From JAAEPI01 sp965212145 (GTDB lineage Bacteria; Bacteroidota; Bacteroidia; Cytophagales; Cyclobacteriaceae), in NCBI GenBank assembly GCA_965212145.1, contig CBDBUY010000009.1, forward strand, positions 868,001-932,000: a stretch of 64,000 nt of DNA, written 5' to 3'. How positions within the stretch are numbered: the stretch's first letter is position 1; the number at the start of each line of letters is the position of its first letter. The notes under the pieces were generated by a model. The model did not search any database. It had not been told where the DNA came from and saw only the letters and a program-made list of their open reading frames with translations. Made by a program: the position numbers and the translations under genes. Below, one piece after another: positions 50,577 through 59,506 of the stretch.

Positions 50577-51491
50577 ATGATCCCAGTCAAAATATTAGAT
50601 GAAACAGCCCCACTTGAAACCGTAGTTCTTGGAACTGTCAGGAGTTTCGGTGGCACACCTTCAATAGATGAAACAACTGATCCGAAATCGCGAGAGCACA
50701 TTAGAAATGGGACTTTTCCTAAGGAGAAGGACTTGATCGAGGAAATGGAAGGAGTGGTCAAGGTTTTTGAAAAGCATGGTGTTAAGGTTTATCGACCTGA
50801 GGTGATCGAGAATTACAACCAAATTTTCGCACGGGATATCTCTTTGGTCATTGACGATACCCTGGTGGTGCCGTGCGTAACAGAATTACGAAAAAAGGAA
50901 TCTGACGGGATTCAATGGATCATTGATCAAGTGGATCAGGTTCTGTTGCCTGATGAGCACGAGCGAATGGAAGGTGGTGACGTGATGCCTTGGAAAGGAC
51001 ACCTTTTTATAGGATACTCCAAGGAACCGGACTTTAGCAAATTTGATGTAGCAAGAACGAACGAAGCAGGAGTTGACTATTTGAAAAAGCATTTTCCAAA
51101 TTGGGAAGTAAGAGCTTTTGAATTGAAAAAATCAGACGATGATCCGCGTGAGAATGCCTTGCACCTGGATTGCTGTTTTCAACCTGTAGGACATGACAAG
51201 GCTGTGCTTTACCCCGGCGGTTTTAAGAATCCTGATGATGCGATTTGGTTGAGAAACTTCTTCGGTAAGGAAAATGTATTTGAAATAACAAGGGATGAGA
51301 TGTACGAGATGTGCTCGAATTTCTTTTCCATCAGCCCGGAAGTGGTGATCTCAGATAGCAGCTTTGAGCGGCTGAATGCTCAATTTGAAAAGTGGGGTAT
51401 CCAAGTGGAAAAAGTAAAATATAGAGAGGTCGCCAAGATGGAAGGCCTGTTGAGATGTACCACTATGCCATTAAAGAGAAGCTATGACTAG
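50577..51491 (+). CDS. Amidinotransferase-fold protein (guanidine-modifying enzyme)
   Basis: About 304 residues of the AGAT/DDAH superfamily. Substrate motifs: RDISLVIDDTLVVP (~87-100), HERMEGGDVMPWKGHLFIGYS (~130-150), catalytic His region ALHLDCCFQP (~195-204), and catalytic Cys in GLLRCTTMPLKR near residue 296. All three catalytic elements are present. It may transfer or hydrolyse the guanidino group of arginine or a methylarginine; the sequence does not choose between amidinotransferase and hydrolase. Its stop overlaps ctlX by 8 bases, so the two are translationally coupled. Confidence 0.85.
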   Translation: MIPVKILDETAPLETVVLGTVRSFGGTPSIDETTDPKSREHIRNGTFPKEKDLIEEMEGVVKVFEKHGVKVYRPEVIENYNQIFARDISLVIDDTLVVPCVTELRKKESDGIQWIIDQVDQVLLPDEHERMEGGDVMPWKGHLFIGYSKEPDFSKFDVARTNEAGVDYLKKHFPNWEVRAFELKKSDDDPRENALHLDCCFQPVGHDKAVLYPGGFKNPDDAIWLRNFFGKENVFEITRDEMYEMCSNFFSISPEVVISDSSFERLNAQFEKWGIQVEKVKYREVAKMEGLLRCTTMPLKRSYD

Positions 51492-52431
51492 TCAGATTAC
51501 CAACACACTCTTCATGGTTCGCCCCGTGTCGTTCATGAAAAATGAGCAAACGGCTGTGAATAATTTCTTCCAGCAAGATATAGATGAACTCTCTCCGGAA
51601 GAGATTCAGGAAAAGGCGCTAGCAGAGTTTGATTTGTTCGTTAACAAGCTACGCGAAAAAGGCATTGATGTTTTCGTTTTCGATGATACCAATTCGTCAG
51701 AAACTCCCGACTCCATCTTCCCTAATAACTGGATTTCTTTCCACGATGATGGGACGATTCTGACCTACCCGATGTTCGCCGAAAACAGAAGATTGGAAAG
51801 AAGGGACGATGTGATCAAGAAACTACAGGAGAAGTTTCTTGTGAATATGATACAAAGCTTTGCGCACTGGGAGAACAAGGGGAAATTTCTTGAAGGCACG
51901 GGTAGCATGATCCTGGATCGACCAAATAAAATCGTCTATGCCTCGCTTTCAGAGCGCACGAATGATGACGTGCTGAAGGTTTTTTGTGATAAGACTGGAT
52001 ACACAGCTGTGACGTTTACGTCCTTTCAGTCGGTAAATGGGGAAAGACACCCAATCTATCATACGAATGTGATGATGGCCCTGGGTGAGGACTTTGCGAT
52101 CATTTGTCTGGACTGCATTGACGATGAAGTTGAGCGAGAAGGTGTCGTCTTTTCGTTGGAGAAAACAGGTAAGGAGATCATTGAAATAACCGAAGATCAG
52201 GTTCATTCCTTTGCTGGAAATATGCTACAGGTGATGAATGATCAAAATGAAAAATTCACCGTGATGTCTCTCGCAGCTTATGAAAGCCTCACTCAAGATC
52301 AGATTGATGCTATTGAGCAATATGGAGAAATCCTCTATAGCCCGATCCCGACCATCGAGACGCTGGGTGGTGGGGGTGTTCGCTGTATGATGGCAGAAGT
52401 CTTTTTACCAAAACAATTGATTACCGAATAA
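51484..52431 (+). CDS. ctlX: Citrulline utilisation hydrolase CtlX-like
   Basis: 315 residues of the same superfamily as its neighbour but a separate branch: MVRPVSFMKNEQTAVNNFFQQ, PDSIFPNNWISFHDDGTILTYPMFAENRRLERR (~68-100), EGTGSMILDR, the His in PIYHTNVMMALG (~190), and the catalytic Cys in GGGGVRCMMAEVFLP near residue 302. In Francisella, CtlX was linked to citrulline breakdown; Bacteroidota copies are annotated as arginine-deiminase-related. Placed 6 bases before argS in the same run. Confidence 0.9.
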   Translation: MTSQITNTLFMVRPVSFMKNEQTAVNNFFQQDIDELSPEEIQEKALAEFDLFVNKLREKGIDVFVFDDTNSSETPDSIFPNNWISFHDDGTILTYPMFAENRRLERRDDVIKKLQEKFLVNMIQSFAHWENKGKFLEGTGSMILDRPNKIVYASLSERTNDDVLKVFCDKTGYTAVTFTSFQSVNGERHPIYHTNVMMALGEDFAIICLDCIDDEVEREGVVFSLEKTGKEIIEITEDQVHSFAGNMLQVMNDQNEKFTVMSLAAYESLTQDQIDAIEQYGEILYSPIPTIETLGGGGVRCMMAEVFLPKQLITE

Positions 52432-52437
52432 TCCGAA

Positions 52438-54213
52438 ATGGAGATACAGATCAAGAAAACACTTACAGAGGGCTTCTCAAAACTTTATGATCACCCGATT
52501 TCTGAGGGTGAAATTTCATTGCAACCTACTCGTAAGGAGTTCGCCGGGACGTACACTTTCGTGACGTTTCCATATGGTCGCATTTCTAAGAAAAACCCAG
52601 AAGAAACCGGCAAGCAGCTCGGAGAATTTTTAAAAGAAAATTGCTCTCTGGTTCAGAATTACAATGTGGTCAAGGGCTTCCTAAATCTCGAATTAACGGA
52701 AGAAGCTTGGCTAAATGCATTGACAGAAATGTCCCGGACAGAGGATTTTGGTATGCATCCGAAAACTGGTGAGATGGTCATGGTAGAGTTCTCCTCGCCC
52801 AACACTAACAAACCGCTTCATCTGGGCCACCTTCGAAATAATTTTCTCGGAGACGCCACTGCCCGGATCATGAAGGCTCGTGGCTATGATGTGATGAAGG
52901 TTAATTTGGTCAATGACCGTGGAGTACACATTTGTAAATCGATGTATGCTTATCAAGAGATGGGCGAGGGCGAAACACCTGAGAGCTCCGGCCTGAAAGG
53001 CGATCACCTCATCGGCAAATATTACGTGAAATTTGATCAGCTATACAAGAAGCAAATTGCTGAACTCGGGGCAAAAGGAGTAGAGAAGGAAAAAGCCGAA
53101 AAAGAAGCCCCGGCCATGAAGGCGGCTCAGGAGATGTTGAAAAAATGGGAGAGTGGGGAGAAGGAAACGGTGGCACTTTGGGAGAAAATGAACGACTGGG
53201 TGTACGAGGGTTTCGATCAGACTTATGAGACCATGGGCATCCAGTTTGATAAAATGTACAAAGAGTCCGAGACTTACTTGCTCGGAAAAGAAATTGTGGA
53301 AGAAGGCCTGAAAAAGGGTGTTTTCTTTGAGAAAGAGGACGGCTCGGTCTGGATAGATCTGACGGATGAAGGCATGGATCAGAAGTTGGTCAGAAGAGGA
53401 GATGGTACAGCGGTGTACATGACACAGGACATGGGTACCTGCGACATGAAGCACCACGATTTTCCTTTTGATAAGTCAGTGTTTGTAGTGGGAAACGAGC
53501 AGGATTATCACTTCAAGGTGCTTTTCACCATTATGAAGAAACTCGGCAGACCTTATGCTAAAGGGCTTTATCATCTGTCTTACGGCATGGTGGATTTGCC
53601 CACAGGCAAAATGAAATCCCGTGAAGGAACAGTTGTGGATGCTGATGATTTACTCCAGGAGATGTTCGATACAGCGGAAAAGCACACGGTGGAGTTGGGA
53701 AAAATAGAGGGGATGGAACCTGAAGAGGCAAAAGCGCTCTATAAGACCCTGGGTCTTGGAGCCTTGAAGTACTTCCTGTTGAAAGTTGACCCGAAAAAAC
53801 GGATGCTCTTCAATCCCGCAGAGTCCATTGAATTTCAAGGGCATACCGGGCCGTTCATCCAGTATACACATGCTCGAATTTCGGCGATCTTACGTCGTGC
53901 CAGCACCTTAGAAATTGTACCCGAGGTTGCTTCCAATTTAGGGCTTCACGAGCGTGAATCTGAACTGATTTATCGATTGAGCCTTTTTCCGGAGATGATT
54001 AAAACAGCTGCTGATGAGTATTCGCCAGCAGTGATTGCTCAATATGTTTTTGATGTGGCCAAGGATTACAACGGCTTTTATCAGGAGGTTTCTATTTTCG
54101 GAGAAGAGGATCAGGATTTGGTTAAAATGAGAATTGCGCTTTCGGAACAGACGGCTCAAGTGATTAGCAAGGGGATGGATCTTCTCGGTATTGACGTGCC
54201 AGAAAGAATGTGA
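52438..54213 (+). CDS. argS: Arginyl-tRNA synthetase
   Basis: 591 residues, normal. Class I synthetase: HIGH motif as HLGH in NKPLHLGHLRNNFLGD (~121-136), KMSKS-equivalent KMKSREG (~386-392), N-terminal additional domain (~1-90) and the C-terminal anticodon-binding helices with DALRY-type ALKYFLLKVDP. Seventeen catalytic-core features need not be listed; the enzyme looks complete. Overlaps menA by one base (TGATG). The grouping with two arginine-modifying enzymes is notable. Confidence 0.97.
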   Translation: MEIQIKKTLTEGFSKLYDHPISEGEISLQPTRKEFAGTYTFVTFPYGRISKKNPEETGKQLGEFLKENCSLVQNYNVVKGFLNLELTEEAWLNALTEMSRTEDFGMHPKTGEMVMVEFSSPNTNKPLHLGHLRNNFLGDATARIMKARGYDVMKVNLVNDRGVHICKSMYAYQEMGEGETPESSGLKGDHLIGKYYVKFDQLYKKQIAELGAKGVEKEKAEKEAPAMKAAQEMLKKWESGEKETVALWEKMNDWVYEGFDQTYETMGIQFDKMYKESETYLLGKEIVEEGLKKGVFFEKEDGSVWIDLTDEGMDQKLVRRGDGTAVYMTQDMGTCDMKHHDFPFDKSVFVVGNEQDYHFKVLFTIMKKLGRPYAKGLYHLSYGMVDLPTGKMKSREGTVVDADDLLQEMFDTAEKHTVELGKIEGMEPEEAKALYKTLGLGALKYFLLKVDPKKRMLFNPAESIEFQGHTGPFIQYTHARISAILRRASTLEIVPEVASNLGLHERESELIYRLSLFPEMIKTAADEYSPAVIAQYVFDVAKDYNGFYQEVSIFGEEDQDLVKMRIALSEQTAQVISKGMDLLGIDVPERM

Positions 54214-55109
54214 TGAGCAATCCGTGGATCCAAGCCGTAAGACTTAGAACCTTGCCACTGGCTTGGGCGTCCCTGACCATGGGTGCAATCTTGGCAATTA
54301 GAATGGATTCCTTCGACTGGGAAATTTACCTACTGTCTATAGCCACGGCCTTTGGCCTCCAGATTCTCTCAAATCTGGCCAACGATTATGGCGATGCAGT
54401 TTCCGGCCTGGATGGCGAAGATCGCGTTGGGCCCAAAAGAACCATTCAGGAAGGCCTGATCTCCAAAACACAGATGAAACGAGCGATTGTTTTCACGGGC
54501 GTTTTAAGTTTTGTATTAGGCTCATGGCTCGTCTATGCTGCGTTTCAAGATTGGCGATTGATCGCAGGATTTTTGATCCTCGGGATTTTGGCCATAATCG
54601 CAGCACTTCGATACACCATGGGTTCCAATCCTTACGGTTATGCTGGTTGGGGAGATTTTTTCGTGCTTGTGTTTTTCGGCTGGGTTGGGGTTTCGGGCAG
54701 TCTAATGCTATTTACCGGAGAATTCATGTTGGAGTCATTACTACCTGCCAGTACAATTGGTCTAATGGCGGTAGCAGTGCTCAACATCAACAACATTCGT
54801 GATATCGAATCGGACAAGCTATCAGGTAAATTTTCTATCCCGGTTAAAATTGGTCGCGAACGAGCCATTGTCTATCATGGAGTCCTCCTGATCATGAGTG
54901 TTTCTCTCATGGTCCTCTTTACATTGACTTCAGAATTCCAATCCTTTGAATGGCTATTCCTATTAGTCATCCCAATGCTGATTATCAATTGGCGAGGGGT
55001 GAAGAGCAACACAGAAGCCACCAAAATGGACCCTTACTTGAAACAAATGGCCTTGTCTACATTGCTGTTTGTAATCCTCTTCTTAGTTGGCGTTTTGGTT
55101 AGTGCCTGA
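54213..55109 (+). CDS. menA: 1,4-dihydroxy-2-naphthoate polyprenyltransferase
   Basis: About 298 residues, eight or nine membrane helices, UbiA family. First Asp-rich motif NLANDYGDAVSGLDGEDRVGPKRTIQEG (~53-80) and second INNIRDIESDKLSGK (~193-207) bind prenyl diphosphate through magnesium. N-terminal WIQAVRLRTLPLAWAS is typical of MenA. It makes demethylmenaquinone, the usual quinone of Bacteroidota. Start at 54213, coupled to argS stop. Confidence 0.93.
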   Translation: MSNPWIQAVRLRTLPLAWASLTMGAILAIRMDSFDWEIYLLSIATAFGLQILSNLANDYGDAVSGLDGEDRVGPKRTIQEGLISKTQMKRAIVFTGVLSFVLGSWLVYAAFQDWRLIAGFLILGILAIIAALRYTMGSNPYGYAGWGDFFVLVFFGWVGVSGSLMLFTGEFMLESLLPASTIGLMAVAVLNINNIRDIESDKLSGKFSIPVKIGRERAIVYHGVLLIMSVSLMVLFTLTSEFQSFEWLFLLVIPMLIINWRGVKSNTEATKMDPYLKQMALSTLLFVILFLVGVLVSA

Positions 55110-55146
55110 TTAGCATTAACTTTCTGAAAACTTACAAAACGTAATT

Positions 55147-55992
55147 ATGAAGAAGATTCTCGTCCCTTATGATTTCTCTGAAATTTCCAAAGACGCTTTG
55201 GATTTCGCTTGTCAGCTAGCCGGAAAAGCGGGCGGACAAATCACTCTTTTCCACGTGATCGAGCACCCCTCAGCTTCTAGAATGAAGACCATGGGTGTGA
55301 GCGGCGCAGACCCTATGGAGGTGCTGTACATGAAACGATTAATCGAGCAGACTAGGATAAAAATGGCGGAAACGCTCGAAAGTCACAATACTGGAAACGT
55401 CACAGTAAAACAGGAAATCAAACTGGGTAACCCTGATCAGGAATTGATAGAGGAAGTGGATAATGATGACATTGACTTGATCGTCATGGGTACGCAAGGG
55501 GCTGAAGGTGTTCAGGAATTTCTGGAAGGTTCTTATTCTGAGCGAGTAGTTCGGAATGCCAATTGTCCTGTTCTCACAGTGAACAATGAGACCAACATAG
55601 AAACGATCAAGGAATTGGTGTTTGCCTCAGATTTTGAAATGATCCCAGAGGATTTTGTGAATCGATTGTTGGCATTCAGAAAAATCCTTGGAGCTCGATT
55701 GAGAATCGTGATCATCAACACTCCGGCAAGTTTCACGGCAAGTAGATTGGACAACAAGCTGCTGGATAAATTCGTGGCGAAATACAACATCGATAATTGT
55801 ACAACAGAAATTTACAATCACTCCAACGAAGAAGATGGCATCATCGCGTATGCCGAGGATATCGGCGCTCATATGATCGCCTTGGGAACGAATCAACTAA
55901 AAGGAGTTAGACATTTTCTCAAAGGAAGTATCGCTGAGGACGTGGTGAATCACTCATCATTGCCAGTTTGGACGTACCACCTTAGAGATTAA
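55147..55992 (+). CDS. Tandem universal stress protein (two Usp domains)
   Basis: 281 residues with two UspA-like domains (~1-140 and ~145-281). First domain: KKILVPYDFSEISKDALDFACQLA and an ATP-type loop IVMGTQGAEGVQEFLEGSYSERVVRNANCPVLTV (G-2x-G-9x-G(S/T)-like). Second domain: degenerate start ELVFASDFEMIPEDFVNRLLAF and ending IALGTNQLKGVRHFLKGSIAEDVVNHSSLPVWTY. Cytoplasmic, no partner gene. Downstream lies a repeat-rich gap. Confidence 0.92.
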   Translation: MKKILVPYDFSEISKDALDFACQLAGKAGGQITLFHVIEHPSASRMKTMGVSGADPMEVLYMKRLIEQTRIKMAETLESHNTGNVTVKQEIKLGNPDQELIEEVDNDDIDLIVMGTQGAEGVQEFLEGSYSERVVRNANCPVLTVNNETNIETIKELVFASDFEMIPEDFVNRLLAFRKILGARLRIVIINTPASFTASRLDNKLLDKFVAKYNIDNCTTEIYNHSNEEDGIIAYAEDIGAHMIALGTNQLKGVRHFLKGSIAEDVVNHSSLPVWTYHLRD

Positions 55993-56031
55993 TTATTCAA
56001 CCTGAAAGGGTGTCTTCAAAGCGAAACCATA

Positions 56032-56122
56032 TGTCAAGCTGAGGCCCTAGATTGTCAAGCTGAGGCTCTCGAAGCTTCGTCTAATCTAAAGGCAATAACA
56101 TTTCGAGGACCTCAATGTGACA
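56032..56122. repeat. Imperfect inverted/direct repeat cluster (REP-like)
   Basis: In the 55993-56162 gap: direct copies TGTCAAGCTGAGGCCCT (56032-56048) and TGTCAAGCTGAGGCTCT (56053-56069), plus a diverged inverted copy, TTTCGAGGACCTCAATGTGACA (56101-56122). The TGTCAxxxTGAGGxxCTCGAA core is the kind of intergenic palindromic repeat spread through many Bacteroidota genomes. Possibly a transcript-end hairpin for the usp gene. Confidence 0.65.
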
Positions 56123-56162
56123 ATTCAATGGTTATTCTGGGCTTTTGAGACACCTTCTTTTT

Positions 56163-57209
56163 ATGAGCGAAATCAACATATACGGTGCTTACGGTTACAC
56201 AGGCCGTTTAATTGTCAAAGAATGTCTGGATCGAGGACTGAAGCCTAAGCTGGCCGGACGAAATCCGGAGAAAATGAAGGTCTTTGCAGAATCGGTCGAT
56301 TTGCCTTACGAAGGCTTTGACATCAATGACCAAGAGGCTTTGGAGGCCTGGTTACAACCGGCCAAGGTGGTCATTCACTGCGGTGGGCCGTTCATCCATA
56401 CGGCAGAACAAATGATTAAAGCTTGTCTGGCCACTAAAACTCACTATCTGGACATCACCGGGGAATATCAGGTTTTTGATCTGGCTCAGTCATATGATCA
56501 GCAAGCCAAAGAGGCTGGAATCATGTTGCTGCCCGGGGCGGGGTTCGACGTGGTGCCATCAGATTGTCTGGCAGCCATGCTGAAAAACGAACTACCCAAC
56601 GGTGATCAGTTGGAACTGGCATTCGTGGGAAAAGGCGCCAAACTATCCCGTGGCACAACCAAGACGATGATTGAAAACCTGGGAGAGAAGCTGGCTTACA
56701 GAAAAGACGGGGAATACGCCTATGCCAACATGGGTGAGATGAGCCGATCGGTGGATTTTGGTGCTATTGAGCAGACGTGTATGGCCATTTCCTGGGGGGA
56801 TGTGTCCTCCGCCTATTTCAGTACCGGAATCCCAAACATTAAGGTGTTCGCCGGAACCAGCCCGAAGCAAATAGCTCAGGTGCGAAGAATGAATAAATTC
56901 AGCTGGTTCTTCAAATTGGGATTTGTGAAGAATTTCCTATTGAAGAAGGTGGATAAAAAATCAGATGGGCCTTCTGACGAGAAACGTGAGAAAGCTACGA
57001 TGCACCTGTGGGGACAGATTACCGATGGCGCTTCCAAAAAAGAGCTAAGGCTCAAAGCCCCGAATGGCTACACACTCACAGCGGATGCATCCGTAACGAT
57101 CGCTCAAAAAGTGATCGAAGGAAACTTGAAAGAGGGTTATCAAACGCCATCTACTGCCTACGGCAAGGATTTGATTTTGGAGATGAAGGGGTGTGAGATG
57201 GTAGGTTAG
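56163..57209 (+). CDS. Saccharopine dehydrogenase-like / trans-acting enoyl reductase-family protein
   Basis: Start at ATG 56163 (MSEINIYGAYGYTGRLIVKEC); the upstream TTG extension is unlikely. About 348 residues. N-terminal Rossmann loop YGAYGYTGRLI (~5-16), GRNPEKMKVFAE, VIHCGGPF, HYLDITGEYQVF, LLPGAGFDVVPSDCLAA (~118-134). The family includes saccharopine-dehydrogenase-like oxidoreductases and mycobacterial trans-acting enoyl reductases; the substrate here cannot be told. Its stop overlaps the end of a broken minus-strand gene. Confidence 0.87.
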   Translation: MSEINIYGAYGYTGRLIVKECLDRGLKPKLAGRNPEKMKVFAESVDLPYEGFDINDQEALEAWLQPAKVVIHCGGPFIHTAEQMIKACLATKTHYLDITGEYQVFDLAQSYDQQAKEAGIMLLPGAGFDVVPSDCLAAMLKNELPNGDQLELAFVGKGAKLSRGTTKTMIENLGEKLAYRKDGEYAYANMGEMSRSVDFGAIEQTCMAISWGDVSSAYFSTGIPNIKVFAGTSPKQIAQVRRMNKFSWFFKLGFVKNFLLKKVDKKSDGPSDEKREKATMHLWGQITDGASKKELRLKAPNGYTLTADASVTIAQKVIEGNLKEGYQTPSTAYGKDLILEMKGCEMVG

Positions 57210-57332
57210 CCTTCCTCCTGACCATCTTCCTTGGCTTTATTGGCCTTTACCAGAAGGCTCATCAATGCGCCAATCATCAAACCAAGCGATGTTCCGAAAG
57301 CCGTACCCATGGCCACTTCGCCAAACGCCGCA
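57206..57332 (-). pseudogene. Truncated duplicate of the glycine-zipper gene
   Basis: The minus strand encodes HAAFGEVAMGTAFGTSLGLMIG...KAKEDGQEEG then stop (57206-57208), almost the same as the C-terminal ~38 residues of the intact gene at 57576-57770. About 12 base differences over ~112 bases by eye. Upstream of AAFGE the similarity ends abruptly at ~57332, replaced by unrelated sequence without a start codon. So a 3' piece of the gene was duplicated (or the older copy was broken) about 375 bases from its sister. Confidence 0.75.
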
Positions 57333-57395
57333 TGGAAGCTGTCGCAAGTCTTCCGGCGTGGGATTTAGACTGTGACTAAATAGAGAGGGTAATAG

Positions 57396-57416
57396 ACCCT
57401 GAAACAAGTTCAGGGT
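57396..57416. repeat. REP-like hairpin (ACCCTGAA/TTCAGGGT)
   Basis: ACCCTGAA (57396-57403) ACAAG TTCAGGGT (57409-57416). The CACCCTGAACTTGTTTCAGGGTC sequence type is a recurrent dispersed hairpin in Bacteroidota and other genomes. Confidence 0.65.
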
Positions 57417-57511
57417 GACTGGGTGGAAAGTTTGAAAGGATTGGTAGTAATTTTTAAGGACTTGGGCGAGCATTTGGATCCAACGTAATTTCAAGGAAAG
57501 CGCAGCGACGA

Positions 57512-57528
57512 GCCTACCTGCGGTAGGC
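57512..57528. repeat. Palindromic repeat (GCCTACC/GGTAGGC)
   Basis: GCCTACC TGC GGTAGGC, extended by CAGG, resembles the common intergenic CCTGCCTACCGCAGG repeats. Together with the previous hairpin it fills the 57333-57575 stretch, which has no gene. Confidence 0.6.
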
Positions 57529-57575
57529 AGGAAATCTACCTATTCGTTAAGTTCCTCCTCTTGAAGCGCCAGTCT

Positions 57576-57770
57576 TCACTCAAACAAATCCTCCTGGCCA
57601 TCCTCCTTGGCTTTACTGGCCTTTACCAGAAGGCTCATCAATGCGCCAATGACCAATCCGAACGACGTTCCAAAAGCGGTACCCATGGCCACTTCGCCAA
57701 ACGCTGCACCAAAGGAAACGCCGAGACTCGTGCCCAAAGCAATGCCCAAACCAAGATATTTTGCGTTCAT
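57576..57770 (-). CDS. Glycine-zipper membrane protein, 64 aa
   Basis: MNAKYLGLGIALGTSLGVSFGAAFGEVAMGTAFGTSFGLVIGALMSLLVKASKAKEDG...; residues ~5-48 are a continuous hydrophobic Gly-rich run with GxxxG/GxxxA spacing (glycine zipper), typical of helices that pack tightly in membranes. The tail is charged. The intact reading frame plus a diverged second copy at 57206-57332 supports it as a real gene. Role unknown. Divergent from pyrG. Confidence 0.65.
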   Translation of the reverse strand: MNAKYLGLGIALGTSLGVSFGAAFGEVAMGTAFGTSFGLVIGALMSLLVKASKAKEDGQEDLFE

Positions 57771-57837
57771 GAGCCGTAAGTTAACGAGCTCGGAAATTAA
57801 TTCAAGGAATCACTCGGTCACCCTGCATCCTTCTGTC

Positions 57838-57845
57838 TACCTTTG
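57838..57845 (+). promoter_or_regulatory. -7 element for pyrG
   Basis: TACCTTTG matches TAnnTTTG, 21 bases before the pyrG start. No clear -33. Confidence 0.42.
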
Positions 57846-57866
57846 CGTCCCGTAACAACACTTGCA

Positions 57867-59483
57867 ATGGCCAGAAAAGTTAAATACATCTTTGTTACGG
57901 GCGGAGTGACATCTTCACTCGGAAAAGGCATCATCGCCGCTTCCCTCGGAAAACTTCTTCAGGCCAGAGGCCTTAGCGTTACCATCCAAAAATTTGACCC
58001 GTATATCAATGTCGATCCGGGTACCCTCAATCCCTATGAACACGGAGAATGCTTCGTAACGGATGATGGAGCAGAAACCGACCTGGATTTGGGCCATTAC
58101 GAGCGTTTTCTGGGTGTCCGAACCTCTCAGGACAACAATGTCACCACAGGTCGGATTTATTATGATGTGATCACCAAAGAACGTGAAGGTAAGTTTCTAG
58201 GCAAGACGGTACAGGTCGTTCCGCACATCACTGACGAGATCAAGAACAACATTTACAAGCTTGGTGAGACTGGCAAATACGACATCATCATCACCGAAAT
58301 TGGAGGATGTGTAGGTGATATCGAGTCTTTGCCATTTATTGAAGCCGTTCGTCAGGCGAGGTTTGAGTTGGGCCCGACCAACTGCGTCTCCATTCACCTA
58401 ACACTGATTCCATATCTGGCAGCAGCGGGGGAATTGAAAACGAAACCTACTCAGCACTCCGTCAAGGAATTATTAGAAGCAGGAATCCAACCGGATATTT
58501 TGGTTTGTCGTTCAGAAAAATCACTGAACAAAGACATTCGAAAGAAGCTGGCACTTTTCTGTAACGTGGCAATGAACCATGTGATTGAGGCGCGAGATGC
58601 GTATACGATCTACGACGTGCCGATTTTGATGCGAAAGGAAAAACTGGATGAGCGTGTGTTGTCTAAGTTGAAACTTTCTCATAAAAAAGATCCTGAAATC
58701 GAGAGCTGGATTAATTTCCTCTCGCGATTAAAAAACCCGACCGACGAAGTGAACATCGCGGTAGTTGGAAAATACGTGGAGCTGAAGGATGCTTATAAGT
58801 CGATCGCCGAATCTTTCATCCATGCCGGAGCTGAGAATGAATGCAAGGTGAAGCTTCATTGGTTGCATGCGGAGGACTTTTCTGAAGATAATGTGGCTGA
58901 TAAACTGAAGGACATGTCCGGCGTTTTGGTTGCTCCGGGCTTTGGAGACAGAGGAATTGAGGGAAAGATCGTGGCAGTCAAATTTGCCAGGGAAAATGGA
59001 GTTCCGTTCTTCGGCATTTGTTTGGGCCTTCAATGCGCCATGATTGAGTTCGCTCGAAATGTCCTCAAACTTAAGAACGCCAACAGCACCGAAATGAAAC
59101 CTAAGGCTCGTCATAAGGTGATTGACCTGATGGAAAGCCAAAAGAATGTAAAGGCGAAGGGAGGGACCATGCGGTTAGGTGCCTATAAATGTGAGGTTAA
59201 GAAAGGAACCAAGGCTTATCAAGTGTATGGCTCCACAAACATCACAGAACGTCACCGCCATCGCTATGAGTTTAACAATAAGTACCTGGCCGATTTTGAA
59301 AAGGCCGGTATGATCGCCTCAGGCAAGAACCCTGAGACTGAACTAGTGGAGATCATGGAACTTCAGGATCACCCTTGGTTTGTGGCATCACAGTATCATC
59401 CGGAATTAAAATCTACAGTTTCAATCCCACATCCTCTATTTGTAAAGTTTGTGAAGGCATCACTTGCCCACAAAAAACATTAA
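57867..59483 (+). CDS. pyrG: CTP synthase
   Basis: Start at ATG 57867 (MARKVKYIFVTGGVTSSLGKGI), the conserved N-terminus. About 538 residues. Synthetase domain (~1-270) with the P-loop GGVTSSLGKGI, KFDPYINVDPGTLNPYEHGECFVTDDGAETDLDLGHYERF and the ITEIGGCVGDIES motif. Glutaminase domain (~290-538) with nucleophile Cys in FFGICLGLQCAMIEFARNV and the His-Glu pair in QYHPEL. Converts UTP to CTP. All catalytic residues seem present. Upstream of yidC by 23 bases. Confidence 0.97.
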   Translation: MARKVKYIFVTGGVTSSLGKGIIAASLGKLLQARGLSVTIQKFDPYINVDPGTLNPYEHGECFVTDDGAETDLDLGHYERFLGVRTSQDNNVTTGRIYYDVITKEREGKFLGKTVQVVPHITDEIKNNIYKLGETGKYDIIITEIGGCVGDIESLPFIEAVRQARFELGPTNCVSIHLTLIPYLAAAGELKTKPTQHSVKELLEAGIQPDILVCRSEKSLNKDIRKKLALFCNVAMNHVIEARDAYTIYDVPILMRKEKLDERVLSKLKLSHKKDPEIESWINFLSRLKNPTDEVNIAVVGKYVELKDAYKSIAESFIHAGAENECKVKLHWLHAEDFSEDNVADKLKDMSGVLVAPGFGDRGIEGKIVAVKFARENGVPFFGICLGLQCAMIEFARNVLKLKNANSTEMKPKARHKVIDLMESQKNVKAKGGTMRLGAYKCEVKKGTKAYQVYGSTNITERHRHRYEFNNKYLADFEKAGMIASGKNPETELVEIMELQDHPWFVASQYHPELKSTVSIPHPLFVKFVKASLAHKKH

Positions 59484-59506
59484 CATTGCGCTCGAATTTT
59501 TAAAGA

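Noticed and set aside
57237..57494. Minus-strand 85-codon open frame covering the repeat-rich gap
   Set aside because: It runs through dispersed-repeat hairpins and the broken glycine-zipper copy in a different frame. Composition is that of repeats, not a protein.
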